Origin: CAYQDR01 sp964416315
GTDB lineage: Bacteria > Methylomirabilota > Methylomirabilia > Rokubacteriales > DASRDR01
DNA: 18,034 nucleotides
NCBI GenBank assembly: GCA_964416315.1
Contig: CAYQDR010000101.1
Location: 1-18,034, forward strand
Reading direction: 5' to 3'
In this document: piece after piece, positions 6,602 through 13,694 of the stretch
Position numbering within the stretch: the first letter of the stretch is position 1
How the letters are laid out: the number at the start of each line of letters is the position of its first letter
Notes under the pieces: generated by a model
The model's input: only the letters and a program-made list of their open reading frames with translations
What the model was told of the DNA's origin: nothing
The model's database searches: none
Program-made: the position numbers and the translations under genes

Positions 6602-7558
6602 TCAGGCGGTCGCGGCGGGGACGGCGCCGGGCCGTGCGTGCGGCCGGTCCGGCTCGACGAAGATCCACCTCGCGTCCGGGCGCCGGGCGCGGAGCCGGAC
6701 CTCGAACCGGTTGATGATGTCGGCGATCTCCCGGGCCGGGAGACCGGGGTCGAACTCGGCCTTCATCGTGACCACGACCTCGCCCGGCCCCTGCTGCACG
6801 GTGATGATCCGCCAGACCGCGCGCATGCCGGGCTCGGTCGCCGCGACCTCCCGGATGGTCGCCTCGAAGGTCGGGTCGGCCCGCTCGCCCACGAGGAGCG
6901 ACTTCACCTCGATGGCGAGGAAGACCGCGACGACCACCAGGACCACGCCGATGGCGGCGCTGCCGAGCGCGTCCCAGCGCGGGTCGTGGGTGAAGTGGGA
7001 GAGGAGCACGGCTGCGAGCGCGAGGAGGAGCCCGAGCGTCGCCGCCACGTCCTCCCCGACGACCACGACGAGGTCGGAGTCGGTGGTCTCCCGGACGAAG
7101 CGCAGCAACGGCCGCCCGCCGCTCCGCCGGCCGACCTCGCGGAGGGCGCCCCAGAGCGAGCCCGCCTCGAGCGCGATGGAGAAGAGGAGGATGCCGACCC
7201 CCAGCCAGACGCGCGCGACGGGCTCGGGAACCAGAAACTTGTGGACCCCCTCGTAGATCGAGAACATGCCGCCGAGCGAGAAGAGCATCACCGCGACCAT
7301 GAACGACCAGAAGAAGGCGTTCCGGCCGTAACCGAGGGGGTGGCTCTCCGTCGGCGGCTTCCGCGCGCCGTGGACGCCGATCAGGAGGAGGATCTGGTTC
7401 CCGGAGTCGGCGACCGAGTGGATCGTCTCGGCGAGGAGCGCCCCGGAGCCGGTGAAGAACGCGGCCACCCCCTTCACAATCGCGATGCCCGTGTTGGCGA
7501 AGAGGGCGAGCCAGATGTGGACCAGCGAGTGGCCGTGCCCCTCGGACGCGTGCGCCAT
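6602..7558 (-). CDS. Cation diffusion facilitator (SLC30A9/ZnT9-like)
   Basis: This 318-residue membrane protein has about six hydrophobic helices and a C-terminal cytoplasmic domain (about 225-310). The metal-binding HSVAD motif (His47, Asp51) is in the second helix. In the fifth helix the usual His/Asp pair is replaced by Glu169-Asp170 (VGEDVAATLG), which from memory is typical of the ZnT9-like branch. ESHPLGYGR (71-79) is the conserved loop. Family members exchange divalent metals such as Zn2+, Fe2+ or Mn2+ for protons; the metal cannot be predicted. The His-rich start (HGHSLVH) may help bind metal. It is monocistronic, with its own promoter at 7571-7599. Confidence 0.9.
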   Translation of the reverse strand: MAHASEGHGHSLVHIWLALFANTGIAIVKGVAAFFTGSGALLAETIHSVADSGNQILLLIGVHGARKPPTESHPLGYGRNAFFWSFMVAVMLFSLGGMFSIYEGVHKFLVPEPVARVWLGVGILLFSIALEAGSLWGALREVGRRSGGRPLLRFVRETTDSDLVVVVGEDVAATLGLLLALAAVLLSHFTHDPRWDALGSAAIGVVLVVVAVFLAIEVKSLLVGERADPTFEATIREVAATEPGMRAVWRIITVQQGPGEVVVTMKAEFDPGLPAREIADIINRFEVRLRARRPDARWIFVEPDRPHARPGAVPAATA

Positions 7559-7570
7559 CGGCGGCGCTGA

Positions 7571-7599
7571 TCATAGACGACCGGCCGCCGGCGGACAAG
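7571..7599 (-). promoter_or_regulatory. Sigma-70-type promoter for the cation-efflux gene
   Basis: The minus strand reads TTGTCC (7599-7594), 17 nt, then TATGAT (7576-7571). The -10 box matches 5 of 6 consensus positions and the spacing is optimal. The -10 box ends 12 nt before the ATG, so the mRNA would have almost no leader, which fits the absence of a ribosome-binding site. Confidence 0.55.
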
Positions 7600-7630
7600 C
7601 CGAGGTCTCCCTCCTCGGGGGAGGACGCTC

Positions 7631-7666
7631 CCCTCACCCCACCCTCTCCCCCGGTGGGGGAGAGGG
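7631..7666. repeat. Dispersed palindrome, copy 2, at the fdhA 3' end
   Basis: CCCTCTCCCCC (7642-7652) and GGGGGAGAGGG (7656-7666) form an 11-bp stem with loop GGT. The CCCTCACCCC flank (7631-7640) contains the fdhA stop codon (TGA on the minus strand, 7634-7636). The palindrome therefore encodes the last residues of FdhA (SPSPPPGERVG) and probably also forms a hairpin at the transcript end. Confidence 0.85.
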
Positions 7667-10366
7667 GGATGCCACGCCGGTGGGAATGCGCTCGACCCGG
7701 ACGGCGCAGACCTTGTACTCGGGGATCTTCGACGAGGGGTCGCAGGCGGAGTTCGTGAGGAAGTTCGCGGCCGACTCGGCGAGCTTGACGAACGGGACGA
7801 AGATCTCGCCCGCGCGCACGGCCTCCGTGAGGTGGGCGACCCCCTCGAGCTCGCCGCGGCGCGAGACGACGCGCACGGGGTCGCCCTCGCGGAGGCGGAG
7901 CCGCCGCGCGTCGGCCGGGTGGATCGCGACCTCGAGGCGCGGCGCCAGCTCGAGGAGCCCCGCGACGCGGCGGGTGATCGTGCCGCCGTGCCAGTGGTAG
8001 AGGAGCCGCCCCGTGTTCAGGCTCAGCGGGTAGTCGAGGTCCGGCAGCTCGGCCGCGGGCGCGCCCTGCGTCACCGGGATGAACTTTCCCTTCCCCCGCG
8101 GGAACGCCTCGGCGTAGAGGAAGCGCGTCCCCGGGTGCTCGGGCGCCGGGCACGGCCACTGGATCCCGCCCTCCCGGTCGAGCCGCGCGTGGGAGAGGCC
8201 GCCGAGGAACGGCACGAGCCCCGCCATCTCGGCGAAGATCTCGGCCGCCCCCGCGTAGTCGAAGCCGCGCGCCGGGCGTCCGAGACGCTGCGCGACGCGC
8301 TTGGCCAGCTCGCACGTGATCCACCAGTCGGGGCGCGCCTCGCCGGGCGGGTCGAGGACCTTCCGGACGCGCTGGACGCGCCGCTCGGAGTTCGTGTAGG
8401 TCCCTTCCTTTTCCGCGAACGCGGCCGCCGGCAGGAAGACCTGGGCAAGCTCCGCCGTCTCGTGGAGGAAGAGGTCCTGGACCACGAGGAAGTCGAGCTG
8501 CTCGAGCGCCTTCCGCGCGTGGTTCAGGTCGGGCTCGGAGAGGAGCGGGTTCTCCCCGCAGACGTACATCGCGCGGATCTGGCCGTGGAGCGCCCCCTCG
8601 ACCATCTCGGTCACCACCAGGCCGGGCTGCTCCGGCGGCCGGCCGCCCCAGGCGCGCTCGAACTTCTGAAGCGTCGCGGCGTCCTCGTAGCGCTGATAGC
8701 CGGGGAGGTTCGTCGGGATGCAGCCGGCGTCGCCGCACCCCTGGACGTTGTTCTGGCCGCGGAGCGGCGAGATCCCGTTCCCCGGCCGGCCGAGCTGGCC
8801 CGTCAGGAGCGAGAGGTTCAGGAGGGCGTGGGCGTTGGCGGTGCCGTTCGTGTGCTGGGTGATCCCCATCCCCCAGATCAGGCACGAGCCCGAGAAGGGT
8901 GGCCGCGCGTACCAGCGCGCGGCCCGGACGATGTCGGCCGCGGGGACGCCGGTGAGCCGCTCGGCGGCCTCCGGCGTGTACGGCTCGACCGCCTGCCGCC
9001 AGGCCTCGAACCCTTCCGTCCGCGCGCGGACGAACGCCTCGTCCCAGAGCCCCTCATCGAGGATCACCTTCGCCATCGCGTTGAAGAGGGCGACGTCGGT
9101 CCCGGGCCGCTGGCGGATCCACAGGTCCGCCCAGTCGCACAGCTCGATATGCTTCGGGTTGACCACGACCAGCCGGGCGCCCCGCGTCACCGCCCGGCGG
9201 AACCGGATCGCGATGACCGGGTGGTTCGCGCTCGCGTCCGCGCCGACGACGAACAGGCACCCCGCCTCCTCGTAGTCCACGTAGGAGTTCGAGGTCGCGC
9301 CCGAGCCCATCGAGACGAGCATCGCCTCGACCGAGGGCGAGTGGCAGAGGCGCGTGCAGTGGTCGATGCTGTTCGTCCCCATCACCGTGCGGCAGAACTT
9401 CTGGATGACGTAGCCGTCCTCGTTCGTCGCCTTCGCCGAGGCGAGCGCCCCGAAGGCGCCGCGGTGGCGCGCGAGCCCCTCGGCGGCGTAGTCGAGCGCT
9501 TCGCCCCAGGAGACCGCCTGCCAGCGCGCCTCGCGCCGGATCATCGGGCGGAGGACCCGGTCGCGGGCGTGGACGAAGCCCGTGCCGAAGCGGCCTTTGA
9601 CGCAGAGCATCCCCTCGCTCGAGCGGTTCGCGGGGACGTCGTCGGCCATGACCGCCAGCCGCCCGTCGTCGCGGACCGCCGTGACGATCCCGCAGCCGAC
9701 GCCGCAGTAGGGGCAGGTCGTCTCGACGCGCCGCGCGACCTTCGCTGGCGCCTCCTTCGGCCGGAGCGCCCCCGTCGGGCAGGTCGCGACGCATTGGCCG
9801 CAGGAGGTGCAGATGGAGCTGGCCATGAGGCCGTCGCCGAAGACGCCGACCTTCTCGGCGTGCCCCTTGCCGATCAGGCTGATCGCGCCGATGAGCTGGA
9901 CGTCGTCGCACGCGGTCGTGCAGCGGCCGCAGAGGATGCAGGCCTCGCGGTCGAGGACGAAGAACGACTTCGAGTCGTCCACACGGGAGCGGTGGAGCGG
10001 CTGATACGACGGGGCGAGGAGGCCGTGGCGGGCGCAGGCGTCGGAGAGCTGGCCGAAGCCGTTGCCCCCATCGCCCGGCGTGAGCATCGAGAGGGTGAGG
10101 TCGAGGACGGTGCGACGGATGCGGACCACCTCCGGCGTGTCGGTCCGGACCGCCATCCCCTCCCGCGCGGGCAGGTGGCAGGAGGCCGGGAAGCCCTTCT
10201 GCCCCTCGACCTGGACGAGGCACGTCCGGCACGCCCCGAGGGGCGGGCGGTCCGGGTCCTTGCAGAGCTGGGGGAGCGGGAGGCCGAGGCGGTTGACCGC
10301 GTCGAGCACCGTCGCGCCCTCGGCCACCTCGACCGCGCGGCCGTCGATCAGGAGGCGCACCGCCAT
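7634..10366 (-). CDS. fdhA: NAD-dependent formate dehydrogenase, catalytic (alpha) subunit
   Basis: The 910-residue protein should oxidise formate to CO2 at a bis-molybdopterin (Mo or W) centre in the cytoplasm. Order of domains: an N-terminal [2Fe-2S] domain (Cys35, Cys46, Cys49, Cys63); two [4Fe-4S] ferredoxin motifs (Cys143/146/149/153 and Cys186/189/192/196); a catalytic-domain [4Fe-4S] site (Cys218, Cys221, Cys225, Cys255); then the molybdopterin domains. The active site is CTRLCHSPS, with Cys341 in place of selenocysteine and the adjacent His342. The His/Cys cluster (NuoG N5 type) normally lying between the [2Fe-2S] and ferredoxin domains is not visible at 90-115. The C-terminal tail is encoded by a palindrome. 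Electrons should pass to the NuoE-NuoF-like partner (10601-12706) and reduce NAD+. Confidence 0.94.
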   Translation of the reverse strand: MAVRLLIDGRAVEVAEGATVLDAVNRLGLPLPQLCKDPDRPPLGACRTCLVQVEGQKGFPASCHLPAREGMAVRTDTPEVVRIRRTVLDLTLSMLTPGDGGNGFGQLSDACARHGLLAPSYQPLHRSRVDDSKSFFVLDREACILCGRCTTACDDVQLIGAISLIGKGHAEKVGVFGDGLMASSICTSCGQCVATCPTGALRPKEAPAKVARRVETTCPYCGVGCGIVTAVRDDGRLAVMADDVPANRSSEGMLCVKGRFGTGFVHARDRVLRPMIRREARWQAVSWGEALDYAAEGLARHRGAFGALASAKATNEDGYVIQKFCRTVMGTNSIDHCTRLCHSPSVEAMLVSMGSGATSNSYVDYEEAGCLFVVGADASANHPVIAIRFRRAVTRGARLVVVNPKHIELCDWADLWIRQRPGTDVALFNAMAKVILDEGLWDEAFVRARTEGFEAWRQAVEPYTPEAAERLTGVPAADIVRAARWYARPPFSGSCLIWGMGITQHTNGTANAHALLNLSLLTGQLGRPGNGISPLRGQNNVQGCGDAGCIPTNLPGYQRYEDAATLQKFERAWGGRPPEQPGLVVTEMVEGALHGQIRAMYVCGENPLLSEPDLNHARKALEQLDFLVVQDLFLHETAELAQVFLPAAAFAEKEGTYTNSERRVQRVRKVLDPPGEARPDWWITCELAKRVAQRLGRPARGFDYAGAAEIFAEMAGLVPFLGGLSHARLDREGGIQWPCPAPEHPGTRFLYAEAFPRGKGKFIPVTQGAPAAELPDLDYPLSLNTGRLLYHWHGGTITRRVAGLLELAPRLEVAIHPADARRLRLREGDPVRVVSRRGELEGVAHLTEAVRAGEIFVPFVKLAESAANFLTNSACDPSSKIPEYKVCAVRVERIPTGVASPSPPPGERVG

Positions 10367-10400
10367 ACCCCTATTCTAGCTCCCGATCGGGTCTACTTGC

Positions 10401-10436
10401 GATGCGGCGTGAGCGCCGGGATCGAACGCCCGCATC
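10401..10436 (-). other. Stem-loop in the fdhA leader
   Basis: GATGCGG (10401-10407) and CCGCATC (10430-10436) form a 7-bp stem, extendable with one bulge. It overlaps the stop codon of a short Lys/Arg-rich fragment (10436-10507) and lies between the predicted fdhA promoter and the fdhA start. It could act as an attenuator or mRNA-stability element, or it could be left from a decayed gene. Confidence 0.35.
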
Positions 10437-10507
10437 TACCTCTTCTTGAACTTCCGCGCCTCCTTGCGGAGCGAGCGAACCACCTCCTTGGCGGACTTGT
10501 TGGAAAG
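10436..10507 (-). pseudogene. Short Lys/Arg-rich coding remnant, uncertain
   Basis: A 23-codon open stretch reads NKSAKEVVRSLRKEARKFKK near its end, stops at TAG, and is followed at once by a stem-loop. No ATG starts it, and the only internal GTG has no properly spaced ribosome-binding site. It looks like the C-terminus of a lost small gene or, less likely, a leader peptide. The gap 10367-10600 contains no complete gene. Confidence 0.2.
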
Positions 10508-10515
10508 TCAACCTC

Positions 10516-10543
10516 AGTGTACGCGAAAGGGAAGCGGAGTCAA
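10516..10543 (-). promoter_or_regulatory. Candidate promoter for fdhA
   Basis: The minus strand reads TTGACT (10543-10538), 16 nt, then TACACT (10521-10516): 5 of 6 and 4 of 6 matches to the sigma-70 consensus. Transcription would begin near 10509, leaving a leader of about 140 nt before the fdhA ATG. The surrounding sequence is clearly less GC-rich than the genes, which supports a regulatory role. It would let the catalytic subunit be transcribed separately from the upstream diaphorase gene. Confidence 0.45.
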
Positions 10544-10600
10544 ACCTCGGCCCGGGCTCAGGCAAGCTGGCTGCGGCACGCGGCGCGGTTCATGCGTGAC

Positions 10601-12706
10601 TCAGCCTCGGGTGAGAGCGAAGACCGCCGGGAAGTGCTCGAAGGCCGCGCGGAGCGCGAGCGGCGCGGCCTGGCCGAGGCCGCAGAGCGAGGCGATCTGG
10701 ACGGCCTCGGCGAGGTCCCGGAGGAGGCCGAGATCCGCCTCGCCCGCCGTCCGCGCCGCCAGCCGGTCGAGCGCGACGAGCATCCGCGCCGTGCCCTCGC
10801 GGCACGGCGTGCACTTCCCGCACGACTCCTTGGCGTTGAAGGCCATGAGCGTCCGGATGACGTCGAGGATCGAGACCGAGTCGTCGAGGGCGACGATCCC
10901 GCCGGTCCCGGGCGAGAGCGCCGGGCGCTCGAGCGGCGCGTCCAGCGAGGCCGGCGGGACGATCACCCCCGACGGGCCGCCGATGAGGACGGCCTGGAGC
11001 GATCGCCCGGTCGCGAGGCCGCCGCCCAGGTCGAAGAGGAGGCGGCGGAGCGTCACCGGCGGCGCGACCTCGACGATGCCCGGCCGGGCGACGTGCCCCG
11101 ACAGCCCGAAGAGCTTCGTCGTCGCGGCCTCGGGCCGGCCGGCCACGATCAGCGGCACCGCGGCCAGCGTCTCGACATTGTTGATGACGGTGGGTTGCCC
11201 GTAGACGCCGACATCCACCGGGAAGGGCGGCTTGGTCCGCGGCATCGCGCGCCGCCCCTCGAGCGACTCCAGGAGCGCCGTCTCCTCGCCGAGGATGAAG
11301 CCGCCCGCGCCCCGCCGGATCTCGACGTCGAAGGCGAAGTCGCTGCCGAGGACCCGCGGCCCGAGGAGCCCCGCCGCGCGGGCGCGGGCGACCGCGTCGG
11401 CGCAGCGGGCCGCCGAGAGGTTGGCCTCGCCGTGGAGGTAGAGGATGCCACGGCTCGCCCCGGCGGCGTACGCGGCGAGGAGCATCCCCTCGAGGAGGAG
11501 GTGCGGGTCCGCCTCCATGAGGTGCCGATCCTTGAAGATCCCGGGTTCCCCTTCCTCCCCGTTGACGACGACGTACTTCGGCTCGCCGGCGGCGCGGCGG
11601 CACCCCTCCCACTTCACCGCGGCGGGGAAGTAGGCGCCGCCGCGCCCCAGGAGCCCCGCCGCCTTCACGGTGGCGATCACCTGTGCCGGGTCGCGCTGGT
11701 CCAGGACGCGCGCGAGCGTCGCATAGCTCCCGACGAGGAGCGCGTCGGCGAGGTCCGCGGGGGCGATCGCGCCCCAGCGGGCGCTGACGAGGCGCTCCTG
11801 GCGGCCGAGCACCGGGTGCGCCGCGACCGGGGGGAGCCCGCACACGCTGTGCTCGTCCCACGCCGCGCCCGCGAGGCCGTGGTCCTCCGCGCCCCGGAGG
11901 AGGCGGACGATTGCGCCGGCCCGGTCCGGCGTGACACCCTCGACGGTGAGGCGCGGCACGCCCGGCTGCAGGACCTCGACCACGGGTGCCGCGTGGCAGA
12001 GGCCGTTGCACGCTCCGTCCTCGACGCTCGCCGCGAGCCCGGCCCGCGCGAGCGCCGCGAGCAGCGCCTCCGCGGTCGCCGCCGCGCCGCGCGCGAGCCC
12101 GCACGACCCCGCCGCGACGAGGAGCCGCACGGCCGCGGGCCTCACCGCCCGCGCCCGCTCGAGGAGCTGAACGATCGCGTCCCCGGCGCCTCCGGGGGAC
12201 CACGTCCCCTGTGGCCTCACTCCCTCTCCCCCGCTGGGGGAGAGGGGAGGGTGAGGGGGTTCCCCCGCGCACGCCGCTTCGACCGCCTCGGCGCTCGGCC
12301 CGCCGAGGTAGCGATGATCCACCTCCACCGCCGGCGCCACGCTGCAGACGAAGCAGCAGTCGGCCTCCTCCAGGGTCACGCGCCCGTCCGCCGCCGTCTC
12401 GCCGCGCTGCACGGCGAAGCGCCGCTCGAGCGCGGCCAGGAGCTCGAGGCCGCCGGTCACCCGGCACGAGACGCCCGTGCAGACCCGGATCAGGTGCTCG
12501 CCGCGCGGCGCGAGGCGCAGCTCCGGGTAGTGCGTCGCGACCCCGTAGACCTCGCTCTGCGGGACGCGGAGGTGGGCGCCGACGGCGGCGAGGTCGTCGA
12601 GCGAGAGCCAGCCCCGGTCCGCCTGGACGGCCTGGAGCGCGGGCAGGAGCCAGGTCCGCCCGCGGGGGAACGGGGCGAGGAGCTGGTCGAGGGAGGCCTG
12701 GGTCAC
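10601..12706 (-). CDS. Formate dehydrogenase diaphorase subunit, NuoE-NuoF fusion
   Basis: The 701-residue protein joins two modules that are usually separate. Residues 1-140 are a NuoE/FdsG-like [2Fe-2S] domain with Cys76, Cys81, Cys117 and Cys121. After a linker (about 145-175) comes a thioredoxin-like domain (about 190-270; GSCGLARGA and CNGLCHAAP), then the NuoF/FdsB core. That core has the FMN/NADH segment GLLGRGGAYFPAAVKW (351-366), NGEEGEPGIFKDR (382-394), and the [4Fe-4S] ligands CGKCTPC (Cys629/632/635) and Cys675. It should accept electrons from FdhA and reduce NAD+. A dispersed palindrome is translated in the linker (residues 151-164). Translation probably starts at GTG 12706; the nearby ATG at 12726 is out of frame. 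It lies 234 bp upstream of fdhA and is the beta/gamma subunit equivalent. Confidence 0.92.
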   Translation of the reverse strand: MTQASLDQLLAPFPRGRTWLLPALQAVQADRGWLSLDDLAAVGAHLRVPQSEVYGVATHYPELRLAPRGEHLIRVCTGVSCRVTGGLELLAALERRFAVQRGETAADGRVTLEEADCCFVCSVAPAVEVDHRYLGGPSAEAVEAACAGEPPHPPLSPSGGEGVRPQGTWSPGGAGDAIVQLLERARAVRPAAVRLLVAAGSCGLARGAAATAEALLAALARAGLAASVEDGACNGLCHAAPVVEVLQPGVPRLTVEGVTPDRAGAIVRLLRGAEDHGLAGAAWDEHSVCGLPPVAAHPVLGRQERLVSARWGAIAPADLADALLVGSYATLARVLDQRDPAQVIATVKAAGLLGRGGAYFPAAVKWEGCRRAAGEPKYVVVNGEEGEPGIFKDRHLMEADPHLLLEGMLLAAYAAGASRGILYLHGEANLSAARCADAVARARAAGLLGPRVLGSDFAFDVEIRRGAGGFILGEETALLESLEGRRAMPRTKPPFPVDVGVYGQPTVINNVETLAAVPLIVAGRPEAATTKLFGLSGHVARPGIVEVAPPVTLRRLLFDLGGGLATGRSLQAVLIGGPSGVIVPPASLDAPLERPALSPGTGGIVALDDSVSILDVIRTLMAFNAKESCGKCTPCREGTARMLVALDRLAARTAGEADLGLLRDLAEAVQIASLCGLGQAAPLALRAAFEHFPAVFALTRG
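12215..12256. repeat. Dispersed palindrome, copy 3, inside the diaphorase gene
   Basis: CCTCAC (12215-12220), then CCCTCTCCCCC (12222-12232), loop GCT, GGGGGAGAGGG (12236-12246) and GTGAGG (12251-12256). It is the most symmetrical copy. It is translated in frame as PHPPLSPSGGEGVR, in the linker between the NuoE-like and NuoF-like modules. Confidence 0.85.
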
Positions 12707-12756
12707 GGCCGGCGGCTCGGTGTCATGAAGGGCTTTTCGTGCGCGGGGTTGCGGTC

Positions 12757-12786
12757 ATGGTAGGCGCGGTGCCTCGGCCGCGTCAA
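12757..12786 (-). promoter_or_regulatory. Candidate promoter for the formate dehydrogenase operon
   Basis: The minus strand reads TTGACG (12786-12781), 18 nt, then TACCAT (12762-12757). The -35 box matches 5 of 6 positions and the -10 box 4 of 6. The predicted start is about 45 nt before the GTG of the diaphorase gene. It lies in the 133-bp gap after the ABC permease gene. Confidence 0.4.
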
Positions 12787-12839
12787 GCGCGCCGCGAAGA
12801 GCCGGACGCCGGGGCCGTCAAAGACCCCCTCCGAATAAC

Positions 12840-13694
12840 CTAGCCCTTCACCGACCCCGCCGTGAGGCCGACCACGTAGTAGTCGAGCCACAGCACGTAC
12901 ATCACGACGACCGGCAGGGCGCCGGTGACCGCGCCGGCCATGATGCCGCCCCAGTGGAAGACGTCCCCCCGGATCATCTCCGCGGCCACCCCGGTCGTCA
13001 CCGTCTTCGAGACGCTGGCCGAGATGAAGGTCAGGGCGTAGAGGAACTCGTTCCAGGCGAGGGTGAAGGCGAAGAGCATGGCGCAGATGATCCCGGGGAT
13101 GGCCACCGGGAGGACGATCCGGAAGAGGACGCCGAGGCGACCGCAGCCGTCCACCAGCGCGCACTCCTCGATCTCCCGCGGGACCACCTTGAAGTAACCG
13201 AGGAGGAGCCAGGTGCAGAACGGGATCAGGAACGTCGGGTAGGTGAGGACGAGCGACCAGAGGCTGTCGATCAGGCCCAGCCAGTTGACGATCTGCGTGA
13301 GGGGGAGGAACAGGAGCGTCGGCGGGACGAGGTAGGTGATGAAGACCGCGACCCCGAACGGCTGGCGCCCCGGGAACCGGAGGCGCGCCAGGCTGTAGGC
13401 GGCGAAGATGCTGATGGCCACCGACACCGCCATGGTCACCGTCGCGACGATGAGGCTGTTGGCCAGCCACCGGAGGAAGTTCGTCTTGAAGAAGAGGTGG
13501 CGGAAGTGGCCGAGCGCGATCCCGTCCCGGATCCAGAAGGGGATCGCCTGGAGGTCGTAGAGCTCCCGGTCACTCTTGAAGGCGGTCAGGACCATGAAGT
13601 AGATCGGGAACAGGATGAAGAAAAGGAAAGGGACGAGGCCCAGGTGATCGGCGACGAACCGCTGGAACGCGCCGCCGCGGCGGGCGCTAGGCAT
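12840..13694 (-). CDS. Carbohydrate-type ABC transporter permease (MalG/UgpE family)
   Basis: The 284-residue inner-membrane protein has about six helices. The EAA loop that docks the ATPase is at about 176-201, beginning EECALVDGCG and ending LPVAIPG. The N-terminus (VPFLFFILFPIYFMVLTAFKS) is typical of the MalG/UgpE/CUT1 permeases. Its start overlaps the stop of the partner permease by 8 nt, so the two are translationally coupled and should form the heterodimeric channel. No ATPase gene follows; the next gene downstream is the unrelated formate dehydrogenase, so a MsmK/UgpC-type ATPase must be supplied from elsewhere. Substrate unknown. Confidence 0.92.
   Translation of the reverse strand: MPSARRGGAFQRFVADHLGLVPFLFFILFPIYFMVLTAFKSDRELYDLQAIPFWIRDGIALGHFRHLFFKTNFLRWLANSLIVATVTMAVSVAISIFAAYSLARLRFPGRQPFGVAVFITYLVPPTLLFLPLTQIVNWLGLIDSLWSLVLTYPTFLIPFCTWLLLGYFKVVPREIEECALVDGCGRLGVLFRIVLPVAIPGIICAMLFAFTLAWNEFLYALTFISASVSKTVTTGVAAEMIRGDVFHWGGIMAGAVTGALPVVVMYVLWLDYYVVGLTAGSVKG

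Noticed and set aside
10401..10440. tRNA-like T-arm (GTTCGATCCC on the minus strand)
   Set aside because: The flanking 5-bp T-stem does not pair and no acceptor, D or anticodon arms can be found around it.
7832..12763. Plus-strand open frame of over 1600 codons opposite the formate dehydrogenase genes
   Set aside because: Its translation is Arg/Ala/Glu-rich with no domain pattern, while the minus strand encodes clear conserved proteins. Long antisense open frames are expected at this GC content.
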